Assembly: GCF_030209475.1 (NCBI RefSeq)
Contig: NZ_JARVRW010000002.1
Coordinates: forward strand, 124,001-188,000
Reading direction: 5' to 3'
Length of the DNA: 64,000 bases
Origin: Microbacterium sp. lyk4-40-TSB-66
Lineage (GTDB): Bacteria > Actinomycetota > Actinomycetes > Actinomycetales > Microbacteriaceae
In this document: piece after piece, positions 1 to 9,533 of the stretch
How positions within the stretch are numbered: the first letter of the stretch is position 1
How the letters are laid out: every line of letters begins with the position of its first letter
The notes under the pieces: generated by a model
The model's database searches: none
Seen by the model: only the letters and a program-made list of their open reading frames with translations
Told to the model about the DNA's origin: nothing
Position numbers and translations under genes: made by a program

Positions 1-396
1 ATGTGCGCGCGCCTGCAGCCGGGCGGCATCCTGGTCGAGGGCACGTGCGACGAGATCGGTCGCATCGTCACGTGGGCGGAGGTGGGGGCCGATGCCGTGC
101 CCCGGAGCCTGACGATCTCGCTGCGACTCGCCGGACTCGACAGCCCCGCCATCGCCGCCGAGCGCTTGCCCAAAGCCCTGATCCATCGCAATGTCGAGGG
201 CGAGAGGGTGCACGCGTTCCTGGCATCCCTCGACCGGGAGTGGACGCGCGCCGCGGCGGTGGCGCCGTTCGGTGCCGCGCACCGTTGGCGCACCGCGATG
301 ACGGGGATGCAGGATGCCGGCTGGCCGCTCGTGCGCCGCGAGCGCTGGCGGCTGGGCGAGGTCGGTGTCGCGTGGGAGGCCGTCGCGCCGCGGTGA
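1..396 (+). CDS. SAM-dependent methyltransferase, C-terminal part (5' end cut by window)
   Basis: The reading frame is open from the first base and ends at a TGA, so the N-terminus lies outside the window. The remaining 131 residues begin with an LQPGGILVEGTCDE segment, which looks like the strand after the SAM-binding core of class I methyltransferases. The rest is a conserved-looking tail with PKALIHRNV and a final WEAVAPR. The SAM-binding GxGxG motif is not present here. The substrate cannot be told. The family call rests on resemblance from memory. Confidence 0.6.
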   Translation: MCARLQPGGILVEGTCDEIGRIVTWAEVGADAVPRSLTISLRLAGLDSPAIAAERLPKALIHRNVEGERVHAFLASLDREWTRAAAVAPFGAAHRWRTAMTGMQDAGWPLVRRERWRLGEVGVAWEAVAPR

Positions 397-423
397 GCGG
401 GGCGGTCGGGCCGGGGCGCCACC

Positions 424-1533
424 TCAGATCCGAGGGAGCAACTCGCGTGCCTCGGCGGAGGGCATTCCGGCCGCGGTCAGCAGATCGACGGCGAGCGGTC
501 GCATGGCGGCGACGAGATTGAGTTCGCCCACTCCGCCGTCCGGGAGGAGCGCTGCCGGATCGAGGCGACGGATGACGCCGACCACCGCCGAGCGCGCGGC
601 CGGCTCGAGCGAGATGTCGTCGAGGCTGTCGCGCACCAGCGACGCGCCACTCGCGAGCTCCGCCAGCAGGTCCGCCGGTATCGGTCGCGTCTCACCGTCC
701 GCGCACAGGTAGGCCGCGCGGCGGGCCACGACACGCAGGTTGCGCGTGGCCAGGTCGAGGGACTGCCGCACCCGCTCATGGCGCTGCAGCTCGGTGCGCT
801 GGCGTCGGAGGAACGGCGAGATGCGCGCCACCTCGCGTCCCGACTCCAGCGACCCGGTCCACGCGTCGACATACGTCTGCAGCGACCGGGCACGCTCGAG
901 GCCGCGCTCGGCCCGGACGCGGTCGCCCCGGCGCAGCGCCCGCACGATCGTCGCCATCGCGACCTCGAGTGCGTCGAACAGCTCGTCGGCGTCGCGCAAT
1001 TCGGTGCGCCGCAGCGTCCGCGGGATCAGGGCCGTGACGATGAGCGCCGCGACCCCGCCGATCGCGCCGTCGACCAGGCGCAGGAACGGCGCGCCGGTGA
1101 CCACGACAAGGGCGATCAGCGACTGCACCACCGCCGCCAAGGCGAAACCCGGCTGAGGCGAGAGGAACCGCGCGACCAGCAGCGTCGTCGTCATGGCGAC
1201 GGCGATCTGCCACCAGCCGGCGCCCGCGGTGACCAGCACGATCTCGGCGATGAGGATGCCGACCAGCATGCCCATGACGGTCTCGGCGACGCGCCACGGG
1301 CGTGCATCGCGCACGAGACCCAGACTCGAGACCGTCACGGTCGCCGCGAGCAGCGGTACCGGGTGCCCGAGCACGAAGTGCGCGAACGCGTACGCCGCGG
1401 TGGCGGCGACGACGATCTGCGAGATCGCCGGGAGCGACTCCCGCACGCGCGCGACGCGACGTCGGAGCGTGGAGCGCAGACGTGAACGGGGAACGACGAC
1501 CCCGACGGTCGTCGAGGAGTCGTCGGCGGTCAT
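424..1533 (-). CDS. FUSC-family membrane protein
   Basis: This 369-residue protein has a basic N-terminus, a block of about six hydrophobic segments (roughly residues 35-170) and a long soluble helical C-terminal half rich in Arg and Glu. That is the layout of fusaric acid resistance / aromatic acid exporter-like (FUSC) proteins, which are thought to export small organic acids. The ATG start overlaps the stop of the upstream ygfZ-like gene (ATGA), so the two are probably translationally coupled. The substrate is unknown. The pairing with ygfZ and nitrobindin suggests co-transcription rather than a shared reaction. Confidence 0.7.
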   Translation of the reverse strand: MTADDSSTTVGVVVPRSRLRSTLRRRVARVRESLPAISQIVVAATAAYAFAHFVLGHPVPLLAATVTVSSLGLVRDARPWRVAETVMGMLVGILIAEIVLVTAGAGWWQIAVAMTTTLLVARFLSPQPGFALAAVVQSLIALVVVTGAPFLRLVDGAIGGVAALIVTALIPRTLRRTELRDADELFDALEVAMATIVRALRRGDRVRAERGLERARSLQTYVDAWTGSLESGREVARISPFLRRQRTELQRHERVRQSLDLATRNLRVVARRAAYLCADGETRPIPADLLAELASGASLVRDSLDDISLEPAARSAVVGVIRRLDPAALLPDGGVGELNLVAAMRPLAVDLLTAAGMPSAEARELLPRI

Positions 1534-2618
1534 TCAGCCGCGCGGCGGCGTCCGAGGCGGGGCATCCGCGGAATCGACGCGGTGGCCCCCGCGTCGGCCG
1601 GGACGACCGTCTCGGCCGCGGCGGCGAGCGGACCGTCTGCGGTGTCGACGACGAGCGGCACGCCCTCGGGTGCGGTGCGCTTGACGAGGGCGAGGGCGAT
1701 CGGCCCCTCCTCGTGGTGCACGGCGACGGAGGTGATCGCGCCGATCACGGTGTCACCCGCGCGCACGGCGTCGCCGCGGGCGGGCAGGACGTTGTCGCTG
1801 CCGTCGAGCTGCAGGGCCACCACCCGGCGGGGCGGGTGCCCGAGGTTATGGACCTTGGCCACCGTCTCCTGGCCGCGGTAGCACCCTTTCGACAGGTGCA
1901 CCGCGGTGCGCAACCAGTCCATCTCGTGCGGGAGCAGGCGTTCGTCGGCGTCGACCCCGACGCGCGGACGCCACGCGGCGACCCGCAGGGCGTCGACGGC
2001 ATCCAGACCCGCCAACGCGATCTCGCCGCGGACCGCGCCGTCGAGCACGCCGGCGAACTCCTCGGCATCCACGATCGCCTCGGCCCAGTCGCGCTCGGCA
2101 CCGGGGTGCGGTTCGACGCGGGCGTACGCCCAGCCGCCGGGTGAGACCGCCGGCCAGGGGTCGACCCAGACGGGGGCGACGGCGCGCAGTGCCTCGACGG
2201 CCGCGCGCGTTCCGCCCACGACGACGAGATCGTCGGAGCGGTCCCGCACCTCGACCCGGAGGCGGAAGCGCATGCGGGTCAGCCAGGTCGCGAGGGCCCC
2301 GGCGTCGGTCGCGTCGACGAGGAGCCACGTCGTCTCGCCGTCGTCGACCACCGAGGCCGCGTGCTCCACACGGCCCTGGGGATCGAGGATCAGCAGCTCG
2401 GTGGACACTCCGGGTGCCAGATGCGTCAGGGCCTGCGACGAGAGGGAGTCGAGCCAGCTGCGGCGATCCTCTCCGCCGACCGAGATCACGCGTCGGTCCC
2501 CGAGGGGTGCGAGCGCGGATCCGGACGCCAGTCGTCGCTGCTCGGCGACGGGCGAGCCCACGTGGCGCAGACCGCGGTCATCGACCACGGCGCCGGGGAC
2601 GTCGATGAGGGAGACCAT
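1530..2618 (-). CDS. ygfZ: Folate-binding protein YgfZ/GcvT-like
   Basis: This 362-residue protein contains the YgfZ signature KGCYRGQET, with its conserved cysteine, and a GcvT-like folate-binding fold. YgfZ proteins help make or repair certain iron-sulfur enzymes in the cytoplasm using tetrahydrofolate. The ATG at 2618 was chosen because it lies two bases after the stop of the nitrobindin gene. A longer in-frame start would run far into that gene. The 3' end overlaps the FUSC start. The order nitrobindin-YgfZ is, as I recall, common in actinobacteria. Confidence 0.88.
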   Translation of the reverse strand: MVSLIDVPGAVVDDRGLRHVGSPVAEQRRLASGSALAPLGDRRVISVGGEDRRSWLDSLSSQALTHLAPGVSTELLILDPQGRVEHAASVVDDGETTWLLVDATDAGALATWLTRMRFRLRVEVRDRSDDLVVVGGTRAAVEALRAVAPVWVDPWPAVSPGGWAYARVEPHPGAERDWAEAIVDAEEFAGVLDGAVRGEIALAGLDAVDALRVAAWRPRVGVDADERLLPHEMDWLRTAVHLSKGCYRGQETVAKVHNLGHPPRRVVALQLDGSDNVLPARGDAVRAGDTVIGAITSVAVHHEEGPIALALVKRTAPEGVPLVVDTADGPLAAAAETVVPADAGATASIPRMPRLGRRRAAE

Positions 2619-2620
2619 GA

Positions 2621-3220
2621 TCACTCCGCCCGCGCGAGACGCGCCGAGGCGTGCGAACCGAGTTCGCGACCCAGGGCGGCGATGTCCCACGCCCACAGCA
2701 GGTGGTTGTCGACCAGTCCGTACAGGCGCGTCGCGGCGGCGTACGGCTTCGCTCCGGCGGTGCGCACGACGGCATCCGTCGCCAGATCGATGCGCGGACC
2801 CTTCACCTGACCGACGTAGAGCTCCAGGATGCCGTCGGCGTGCGCCAGGCTCACCTCGATGTCGAAGCCGCCGTCGGCGTTTCGCAGGGCCTCGACGTCG
2901 TCGGCCGTGCGGGACACGGGCGGCTGCGTGGCCGGAAGGAGCCCGGGGCCGGCATCGGCATCACCGACCGGTCGCGCCAGGCGCCAGTAGCCGATCTCGG
3001 ACACCAGGGGGCGACGTTCTTCGCCGTCGAGGAGCCAGGCATCGGCGGAGTAGTTCAGGAAGGCGCCGCCGTCGTGGCTGAAGCTCACGCGGTGCGCGAA
3101 TTCCCCCGAGAAGGCACGGTCATCGGCCTCATAGGCGATGACGCCGGTGCCTTCCCAGACGCCGACGAGCCACGAGAGGGGAACGAGGTCGGCCGGGAGG
3201 TCGGTCGGGATCTCGATCAC
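2621..3220 (-). CDS. Nitrobindin / FABP-family heme-binding beta-barrel protein
   Basis: The 199-residue sequence begins with the nitrobindin pattern WLVGVWEGTGV and continues with alternating beta strands typical of the ten-stranded barrel (THAP4-like, DUF1794). Bacterial nitrobindins bind ferric heme and react with nitric oxide or peroxynitrite. Translation starts at a GTG eight bases after the stop of a tiny upstream gene. No clear Shine-Dalgarno sequence is visible, so coupling is likely. The following gene, ygfZ, starts two bases after this stop. Confidence 0.85.
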   Translation of the reverse strand: MIEIPTDLPADLVPLSWLVGVWEGTGVIAYEADDRAFSGEFAHRVSFSHDGGAFLNYSADAWLLDGEERRPLVSEIGYWRLARPVGDADAGPGLLPATQPPVSRTADDVEALRNADGGFDIEVSLAHADGILELYVGQVKGPRIDLATDAVVRTAGAKPYAAATRLYGLVDNHLLWAWDIAALGRELGSHASARLARAE

Positions 3221-3227
3221 GGCGCGC

Positions 3228-3341
3228 TCAGCGCTGGCCGCGATAGAGGTTCCAGATGACCGTTCCGGACACGAAGGCGATCGCCAGCGAGGCGAGGCCG
3301 AGAAGTCCCACGAAGAACAGTTCGAGCGCGAGGAGGTCCAT
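3228..3341 (-). CDS. Small single-pass membrane protein (37 aa)
   Basis: This is a short frame starting at ATG 3341 and ending at TGA 3228. It encodes an acidic N-terminus, one hydrophobic helix of about 22 residues (LFFVGLLGLASLAIAFVSGT) and a basic end NLYRGQR, which predicts a cytoplasmic C-terminus. It fills the space between a membrane protein gene and the nitrobindin gene on the same strand. Codon choice is GC-rich in third positions. Its function is unknown. It is called from position, composition and a clean membrane helix, and should be checked for conservation. Confidence 0.6.
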   Translation of the reverse strand: MDLLALELFFVGLLGLASLAIAFVSGTVIWNLYRGQR

Positions 3342-3350
3342 GCCCCAACT

Positions 3351-3641
3351 CTAGCCCGAGACCAGGGATGCCAGACCGAAACCGATCGTGATCACTCCGA
3401 GCACGACGAGCGCGCCCAGCGAGCTCAACGCCATCCGCTGGATGAACGCCTGCGACCGGCCGTACCAGAGCTGCACGGCGAACGACACGATCACGCACCC
3501 GCCGAGGGCCACCGCGATCCACTGCGCGCGCCACTGCTCGGGGGCGAAGATGCCGATGAGCACGCCCGCGACCACCGCCAGCACCCAGACCGCGACGACA
3601 CCGGCATAGGTGCGGCGCGGGGCGAGGTCGGGAGTCGACAT
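3351..3641 (-). CDS. Hypothetical membrane protein, three predicted helices
   Basis: The ATG at 3641 has a G-rich Shine-Dalgarno stretch just upstream and gives a 96-residue product. A longer in-frame start (3677) lacks one. The protein has three hydrophobic segments separated by a short Arg/Gln loop ([10 protein letters not shown]) and a hydrophilic turn LWYGRSQAF. No enzyme motif is seen. It is the first gene of the minus-strand run toward nitrobindin and is transcribed away from glnR. The function is unknown. Confidence 0.65.
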   Translation of the reverse strand: MSTPDLAPRRTYAGVVAVWVLAVVAGVLIGIFAPEQWRAQWIAVALGGCVIVSFAVQLWYGRSQAFIQRMALSSLGALVVLGVITIGFGLASLVSG

Positions 3642-3755
3642 GCCCCCATCATCACTCAGGACCCCCGCCGCGCGCACGCGCAGCGCCGGTGATGAGGCCG
3701 CGGCGTCGTCGCCCTAAGATGATCGGGTGCGCGACACGCCGCACGGGAGGTCCTC

Positions 3756-4448
3756 TTGGCACAGCTTCTGGTACTCAGCTCCGCCCCGGGCGGCGGCGCT
3801 GCCCTGCCCGCGCTCGAATTGCTGAGCCACCGCGTGCGGCAGATCCCGGCCGAGGCCGCACAACTGGTCAACGCCCCCAGCGCCGACGTCATCTTCGTCG
3901 ACGCGCGATTCGACCTCGTCGGCGCGAAGTCGCTGTGCAAGATCATGTCGACCACCGGCATCGAGGCGCCGTTGGTGCTCATCATCACCGAGGGGGGTCT
4001 CACGGCGGTCTCCACCGACTGGGGCATCGACGACGTCGTGCTCGTGGGTGCGGGTCCCGCCGAGATCGACGCCCGTATCCGCCTGGCCATGGGACGGCAG
4101 ACGGCCGATCAGGTGTCGACGCGCATCCAGACCTCGGGCATCACCATCGACGAGTCCTCGTACTCGGCGAAGGTCCACGGCAAGCCGCTCGACCTCACCT
4201 ACAAGGAATTCCAGCTCCTGCACTTCTTCGCCACGCATCCCTCGCGGGTCTTCACGCGCGAGCAGCTGCTGAGCGAGGTGTGGGGCTACGACTATTTCGG
4301 CGGCACCCGCACCGTCGACGTGCACGTGCGACGTCTGCGCGCGAAGCTCGGCGATCTCGAGCAGCTCATCGGCACCGTGCGCAACGTCGGCTACCGCTTC
4401 AACGTGTACGAGGACGACGCTCCCGTCGCGGCATCCGCCCCCGTCTGA
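3756..4448 (+). CDS. glnR: Orphan response regulator GlnR, nitrogen-metabolism regulator
   Basis: This 230-residue protein has an atypical receiver domain (about 1-110) and a winged-helix OmpR-type DNA-binding domain (about 125-222). The DNA-binding part carries the near-invariant GlnR segments [20 protein letters not shown] and [11 protein letters not shown]. The receiver contains TEGGL and DWGIDDV as in Streptomyces GlnR, which works without a partner kinase. The start is a TTG with a strong GGGAGGT site 4 bases upstream. GlnR controls ammonium assimilation genes. Its place beside ppk fits the known cross-talk between nitrogen and phosphate control in actinobacteria, which is inference for this strain. 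Confidence 0.87.
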   Translation: MAQLLVLSSAPGGGAALPALELLSHRVRQIPAEAAQLVNAPSADVIFVDARFDLVGAKSLCKIMSTTGIEAPLVLIITEGGLTAVSTDWGIDDVVLVGAGPAEIDARIRLAMGRQTADQVSTRIQTSGITIDESSYSAKVHGKPLDLTYKEFQLLHFFATHPSRVFTREQLLSEVWGYDYFGGTRTVDVHVRRLRAKLGDLEQLIGTVRNVGYRFNVYEDDAPVAASAPV

Positions 4449-4465
4449 CCCGGCGCGTACCGCCC

Positions 4466-4483
4466 GTTCACTCCCGTGTCACC
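4466..4483 (+). promoter_or_regulatory. PHO-box-like direct repeat upstream of ppk
   Basis: GTTCACT at 4466 and TGTCACC at 4477 share a TCAC core repeated exactly 11 bases apart, which is the spacing of Streptomyces PhoP-binding direct repeat units. The site lies about 25 bases before the ppk start. The second unit departs from consensus in its first two bases, so the site is weaker than the one before pstS. Confidence 0.5.
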
Positions 4484-4504
4484 GACCCCTGCAATGATGT
4501 GGGA

Positions 4505-6673
4505 ATGATGGAACACGACGTGCTGGACACCGGGCTGGGCGACGCCGACGACGACGACTTCGACGAGGCCGTCGAAGCCGAAGACGACCAGTTGCCCGAT
4601 CACCGGTACCTCGACCGCGAGGTGAGCTGGTTGGCGTTCAACCAGCGCGTCCTCGAGCTGGCGGAGGACCCCGCCGTCCCGGTGCTCGAGCGCGCGAACT
4701 TCCTCGCCATCTTCGCCAGCAACCTCGACGAGTTCTTCATGGTTCGCGTTGCGGGGCTCAAGCGCCGCATCGTCACCGGTCTCGCTGTGCCCACCAACGT
4801 CGGTCGCGCACCTCTCGACGTGCTCGCCGACATCTCGGCCGAGGCCCACCGCCTGCAGCTGCGTCACGCGGCGGCGTGGACCGAGAAGGTGCGGCCCGCT
4901 CTCGCCGAGGCCGGCATCGAGGTCGTGTCGTGGGATTCGCTCGACGAAGAGACAGCGGCTCGGCTGACGGAGTACTTCCAGCGCAACGTCTTCCCGGTGT
5001 TGATGCCGCTCGCCGTCGATCCGGCCCACCCCTTCCCCTACATCTCGGGGCTCTCGCTCAACCTCGCCATCCGCATCCGCAACGCCCGCACCGGTCGCCA
5101 GGAGTTCGCGCGCCTCAAGGTGCCGCCGATGCTGCCGCGCTTCGTCGAGATCTGGGGCGAGGGCTCGGGCGTGCGGTACCTGCCCCTCGAAGAGCTGATC
5201 TCCAACCACCTCGAAGATCTCTTCCCCGGGATGGAGGTGCTCGATCACCACGCCTTCCGCCTCACGCGCAACGAAGACATGACGATCGAAGAAGACGAGA
5301 CCGAGAACCTCATCCAGGCACTCGAGGCCGAACTGCTGCGACGCCGCTTCGGTCCTCCCATCCGCCTCGAGATCACCGAGGACATGGATGACGTCACCCG
5401 TTCGCTGCTGCTGAGCGAGCTCGACATCACCGAGCAGGAGGTGTACCGGCTGCCCGGAGCACTCGACCTGCGGGGACTCTTCGACCTCTCGCGCATCGAC
5501 CGCCCCGACCTGCGCTACCCCCCGCACGTGCCCCGGACCGCGTTGCCCTTCGCGCCGGCGGAGCAGAACGGCCGCGCCGACCTGTTCGGCGCGATCCGCA
5601 AGGCGGACGTGCTCGTGCACCACCCGTACGAGTCGTTCGCGACCAGCGTGCAGGCGTTCCTCGAGCAGGCCGCGCGCGACCCGCACGTGCTCGCCATCAA
5701 ACAGACCCTCTACCGCACGTCGGGCGACAGCCCCATCGTGCAGGCCCTCATCGACGCCGCAGAGGCGGGCAAGCAGGTTCTGGCGCTCGTCGAGGTCAAG
5801 GCGCGATTCGACGAGGCGAACAACATCGTCTGGGCCCGCAAGCTCGAGAAGGCCGGCGTCCACGTCGTCTACGGCCTCGTGGGGCTGAAGACGCACTGCA
5901 AGCTCGCCCTCGTCATCCGCGAAGAAGAGGGGCGACTGCGTCACTACAGCCACGTCGGCACGGGCAACTACAACCCCAAGACGAGCCGCATCTACGAGGA
6001 CTTCGGGCTCTTCACCGTCGACGATCAGGTGGGTCGCGACCTCACCCGCCTGTTCAACGAGCTCAGCGGCTACGCCATCGAGAAGAAGTTCAAGCGCCTG
6101 CTGGTCGCGCCGCTGCACCTGCGCAAGGGGCTGCTGCGCCACATCGACAAGGAGCGCCGCAACGCCCTCGAGGGGAAGCCGTCGGGCGTGCGCATCAAGG
6201 TCAACTCGATGGTCGATGAGGAGATCATCGACGCGTTGTACCGCGCCAGCCAGGCCGGAGTCCCGGTCGAGGTGTGGGTGCGTGGCATCTGCTCGATCAA
6301 GCCCGGAGTGCCCGGCATGAGCGAGACCATCACGGTGCGCTCGATCCTCGGCCGCTACCTCGAGCACTCGCGCATCTTCTCGTTCGAGAACGACGGCGAC
6401 CGGCAGATCTACATCGGCAGCGCCGACATGATGCACCGCAACCTCGATCGCCGCGTCGAAGCGCTCGTGCGGGTCGTCGACGAGATCCAGCTGAGCGAGC
6501 TCACCGCGCTGTTCGACCTCGCGATGGACGACGGCACGAGCTCCTGGCACCTCGGGTCGGAGGGCGAGTGGACGCGTCACAGCGTCGCCGCCGACGGCAC
6601 CGCCCTCATCGACCTGCAGGAGCACACGATGTCGCGCGTCCAGCGAAAGCGCCGCACCCGGACGGCCCGATGA
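4505..6673 (+). CDS. ppk: Polyphosphate kinase 1
   Basis: The 722-residue product is the usual length for Ppk1, which reversibly makes polyphosphate from ATP. It has an acidic N-terminus followed by [19 protein letters not shown], the N-terminal domain motif. The two phospholipase-D-like catalytic regions carry the conserved histidines in [16 protein letters not shown] and [16 protein letters not shown]. Two adjacent ATG codons (4505, 4508) can start it. The much longer open frame upstream overlaps glnR and is not used. The stop overlaps the NUDIX gene start (ATGA). The PHO-box-like repeat just upstream suggests induction by phosphate starvation. Confidence 0.95.
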   Translation: MMEHDVLDTGLGDADDDDFDEAVEAEDDQLPDHRYLDREVSWLAFNQRVLELAEDPAVPVLERANFLAIFASNLDEFFMVRVAGLKRRIVTGLAVPTNVGRAPLDVLADISAEAHRLQLRHAAAWTEKVRPALAEAGIEVVSWDSLDEETAARLTEYFQRNVFPVLMPLAVDPAHPFPYISGLSLNLAIRIRNARTGRQEFARLKVPPMLPRFVEIWGEGSGVRYLPLEELISNHLEDLFPGMEVLDHHAFRLTRNEDMTIEEDETENLIQALEAELLRRRFGPPIRLEITEDMDDVTRSLLLSELDITEQEVYRLPGALDLRGLFDLSRIDRPDLRYPPHVPRTALPFAPAEQNGRADLFGAIRKADVLVHHPYESFATSVQAFLEQAARDPHVLAIKQTLYRTSGDSPIVQALIDAAEAGKQVLALVEVKARFDEANNIVWARKLEKAGVHVVYGLVGLKTHCKLALVIREEEGRLRHYSHVGTGNYNPKTSRIYEDFGLFTVDDQVGRDLTRLFNELSGYAIEKKFKRLLVAPLHLRKGLLRHIDKERRNALEGKPSGVRIKVNSMVDEEIIDALYRASQAGVPVEVWVRGICSIKPGVPGMSETITVRSILGRYLEHSRIFSFENDGDRQIYIGSADMMHRNLDRRVEALVRVVDEIQLSELTALFDLAMDDGTSSWHLGSEGEWTRHSVAADGTALIDLQEHTMSRVQRKRRTRTAR

Positions 6674-7608
6674 CGGAAACCGCCGTCTACGCAGCCGGCG
6701 GCGTCGTGTGGCGCCGCGTCGAGGGCAAGCTGCGCATCCTGCTCATCCACCGCACCAAGTACCGCGATCTCACCCTGCCCAAGGGCAAGGTCGATCCCGG
6801 CGAGACGCTCGCCGAGACGGCGGTCCGCGAGATCCGCGAAGAGACCGGCATCCGGGTGGCACTCGGGGTCCCGGTGGGCGTCTCCCGCTACCGCATGCCC
6901 AACTCGCGTACGAAGATCGTGCACTATTGGGCGGCCGAGGCCACTGACGCGGCGGTGCGCACGTCGTCGTTCGTGCCCAACAAAGAGGTCGCGGCGATCG
7001 AGTGGATGAGCATGAAGAAGGCGCGAAAGCACCTGAGCTACCCCGTCGACATCGAGATCCTCGACGAATTCGCCCGCATCGTCGACGAACAGGCGCTGCC
7101 GACGTTCCCGATCGTCGTGCTGCGCCACGGCAAGGCGCGCTCACGCGACGAGTGGGACGGCGACGACACGGATCGCCCGCTCAACGCGCGCGGGCGCAAA
7201 CAGGCCGAGGCCATCGTCGGACCCCTGCTGGCGTTCGGAGTGCGTCGGGTGCTGTCGAGCCCCGCCGAACGCTGCGTGCGCACCGCCACCCCGATCGCCC
7301 AGGCAATCGGTCAACGGGTGCAGCTGACGACCGACATCAGCCAGGATGCCTGGGAGCAGGGCCGCGCCGATGCCCGCTCCGTCATCGGCCAGCGGGTGCG
7401 CGCGCGCAAACCCGTGGTCCTGACGAGTCACGGTCCCGTGCTGCCGGCCCTTCTGAACGAGCTCGCCCTCGCGACAGGGACGATGAGCGGCTCCTACCTC
7501 GGCAGCGCGTCCACCCTCGAGCCGGGTGCGTTCTCGGTCGCCCACGTTCCGGTCGAGCATCCGGGCGCGGGCATCGTGGCGATCGAGACGCACGAACCGC
7601 GAGCGTGA
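6670..7608 (+). CDS. NUDIX hydrolase fused to histidine phosphatase (MutT1-like)
   Basis: The 312-residue protein has an N-terminal NUDIX domain (about 1-135) with the box [24 protein letters not shown]-terminal histidine-phosphatase domain (from about 150) begins with the RHG catalytic motif [13 protein letters not shown] and has a second histidine in TSHGPVLP. The same fusion occurs in mycobacterial MutT1, which removes oxidised nucleotides and cleaves diadenosine polyphosphates. It overlaps the ppk stop and the next gene by four bases each, so the three genes form one translationally coupled unit. Its exact substrate is not shown by sequence. Confidence 0.85.
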   Translation: MTETAVYAAGGVVWRRVEGKLRILLIHRTKYRDLTLPKGKVDPGETLAETAVREIREETGIRVALGVPVGVSRYRMPNSRTKIVHYWAAEATDAAVRTSSFVPNKEVAAIEWMSMKKARKHLSYPVDIEILDEFARIVDEQALPTFPIVVLRHGKARSRDEWDGDDTDRPLNARGRKQAEAIVGPLLAFGVRRVLSSPAERCVRTATPIAQAIGQRVQLTTDISQDAWEQGRADARSVIGQRVRARKPVVLTSHGPVLPALLNELALATGTMSGSYLGSASTLEPGAFSVAHVPVEHPGAGIVAIETHEPRA

Positions 7609-8117
7609 CCCTGCCGCCGTGCATCCGCGTCGCATGGCGGGAGGTTCCCCTCGACGCGCCGCGGCGGGAGAGCTCCCGCGCACTCCTCGCGGAGCTGCTC
7701 CCGGCCGCCCGGTTCGTCTCGCGGTGCGCATTGTGCGGAGGTGACCACGGGCGAATCAGCGTGGAAGGCGTGGATACCGCGGTGTCGGTGTCATACGTCC
7801 CCGGGTGGGCCGTCGTCGCCGTGACCGACGCACCCGGGCGCATCGGCATCGATGCGGTGCCGGCGGATGCCGCGGGACTCGACAGTGTGCTGCCCGGTGC
7901 CGCGGATGCGCGGGCCTGGGCGCGTGTGGAGGCGGTGTTGAAGGCGGACGGGCGCGGACTGGCCGTCGACCCGGCGCGGGTCGCCGTCCACGAGAGCGCG
8001 GACGGGTGGCGGGCGAGGGTCGTCGAGTCCCCGGACTCCCGGGATGCCGCCGCGGAGTGGCGAGGGTGGGACCTCGACGGTCCCGCGGGTGTCGTGGTGG
8101 CCGTCGCGGTCGGCTGA
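7605..8117 (+). CDS. Small 4'-phosphopantetheinyl transferase-like protein
   Basis: This 170-residue protein starts at a GTG overlapping the preceding stop (GTGA). It has the two hallmark regions of Sfp-type transferases: a magnesium-binding motif resembling GVD (RIGIDAVP) and a helix WARVEAVLKADGRGL matching the W-x-x-KEA-x-x-K-x-x-G-x-G pattern, with Arg-Val in place of Lys. A CALCGGDHG segment lies near residue 45 and resembles the P-loop neighbourhood of these enzymes. It would attach the phosphopantetheine arm to carrier domains. The obvious client is the carrier domain of the synthetase encoded at 9530-13468. The enzyme is short and somewhat divergent, so activity is inferred. Confidence 0.7.
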   Translation: MTLPPCIRVAWREVPLDAPRRESSRALLAELLPAARFVSRCALCGGDHGRISVEGVDTAVSVSYVPGWAVVAVTDAPGRIGIDAVPADAAGLDSVLPGAADARAWARVEAVLKADGRGLAVDPARVAVHESADGWRARVVESPDSRDAAAEWRGWDLDGPAGVVVAVAVG

Positions 8118-8234
8118 TCTCGTGGCGCTCCCGCAGGGGTCGAAGTGGGCGCGCCCGTCGACGTGACCGGACCACATCCGAAGTCGTTCATGGTCCACCG
8201 CGTGCGCGGCTGGAGCACATGACCTCACAGGCCC

Positions 8235-9533
8235 TCAGGGCAGCGGCGGCAGGGCCTCGTCGTCGATCCAGCGCGACAGCACCGCGACGGCCTCGGGTCC
8301 GCCCGCGCGCTCGACCGCGGCGCGGAAATCCTCGGTCGTGACGAGGGCATGACGGTGCTGCGACGTCCACCCCCGCACGAGGTCGAAGAACGCCTGGTCG
8401 CCGACCGTACGGCGCAGGGCGTGCAGGGTCAGTGCGCCGCGTTTGTAGACGCGGTCGTCGAACATGTCGTCCGGGCCGGGGTCGGCCAGCAGCAGGTCGC
8501 GCGGCTTTGCGGCGAGGCGCGCGTAGTGCTCGGCGACGCAGGTCTCGACGGGGGTTCCGCCCGAGGCATCCGACCACAGCCATTCCGCGTAGCACGCGAA
8601 ACCCTCGTTGAGCCAGATGTCGCGCCAGCGCGCGATGCCGACGCTGTTGCCGAACCACTGGTGCGCCAGTTCATGCGCCACCAGACGCTGAGCGGCGGGG
8701 ACGAGGTGATTCATGCCGAAGACGGCGAGACCCTGTGCCTCGAGCGGGATCTCGAGCTCGTCGGCCGTGACGACCAGCGAGCAGGCGTCCTGCGGATACG
8801 GGCCGAAGAGCCGGTCGAAGACGCGCAGCATCTCGGGCACCGCCGCGAACGCCCGGTCGACGGCCGCGCCCAGTGACGGGGGCGCGGTGACACTGATCGG
8901 CGGAAGGGCGCCCACTCCCCCACCGGCGAGCGGTCGCGTGCGGTAGCGGCCCACGTGGACGGCTGCGAGATAGGTCGCCGTGGGCACGTCGGAGGTGAAG
9001 ATCGACGTGACGCGACCCCCACGGCGGGTCGTGGGACCCGCGACCCCCGTCGCCGCCACCGTGTAGCCGTCGTCGACGGTGATCTCCATGCGCATGCGCG
9101 CGCGGTCGTCGGGACGGTCGTTGCACGGGAACCACGTCGGCGCACCGATCGGCTGGCCCGCGACGAGCGCGCCGTCGGTCAGCTCCTCCCACCCGACCGC
9201 GCCCCAGCGCGAGCGCCGCGGACCCGGAGCACCGGCGTACACCACCTCGATCTCGAACACGGCGCCCGCGGCGAGCGGCTGCGGGGTCGTCACGCGCAGC
9301 ACGCGCGGACCGGCGGCGAAGCGGGCCACCGCGCCGTCGACGCGCACGCGCGAGGTGCGCAGCCCCACGAGATCGAGCGCGAACGAGGTCAGCGGCGCAC
9401 GGGCGACGGCCACGATCGTCGCCGTCCCCTCGAGTCGGTTGGTGCGCACGCGATAGCCCAGCGCGAGGTCGTAGGACCGCACGTCGTACGACGCGTCACC
9501 GCTCTGCGGGGCGTAGGGGTCGGTCGTGCTCAC
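8235..9533 (-). CDS. M1-family zinc metallopeptidase
   Basis: The 432-residue protein has the M1 zinc site HELAHQWFG (His287, Glu288, His291) followed by the third ligand in WLNEGFACYAEW (Glu310). The substrate-site region EAQGLAVFG lies just before. The N-terminal beta-sandwich is intact but the large C-terminal domain of PepN-type enzymes is absent, as in short actinobacterial M1 peptidases. No signal peptide is evident. Its GTG start overlaps the stop of the Pls-like synthetase (GTGA), so the two are coupled. An aminopeptidase tied to a poly-amino-acid synthetase could trim or degrade the product. That role is inferred. Confidence 0.88.
   Translation of the reverse strand: MSTTDPYAPQSGDASYDVRSYDLALGYRVRTNRLEGTATIVAVARAPLTSFALDLVGLRTSRVRVDGAVARFAAGPRVLRVTTPQPLAAGAVFEIEVVYAGAPGPRRSRWGAVGWEELTDGALVAGQPIGAPTWFPCNDRPDDRARMRMEITVDDGYTVAATGVAGPTTRRGGRVTSIFTSDVPTATYLAAVHVGRYRTRPLAGGGVGALPPISVTAPPSLGAAVDRAFAAVPEMLRVFDRLFGPYPQDACSLVVTADELEIPLEAQGLAVFGMNHLVPAAQRLVAHELAHQWFGNSVGIARWRDIWLNEGFACYAEWLWSDASGGTPVETCVAEHYARLAAKPRDLLLADPGPDDMFDDRVYKRGALTLHALRRTVGDQAFFDLVRGWTSQHRHALVTTEDFRAAVERAGGPEAVAVLSRWIDDEALPPLP

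Noticed and set aside
4391-6625. A 744-codon minus-strand open frame
   Set aside because: It mirrors ppk and has no motif or ribosome site.
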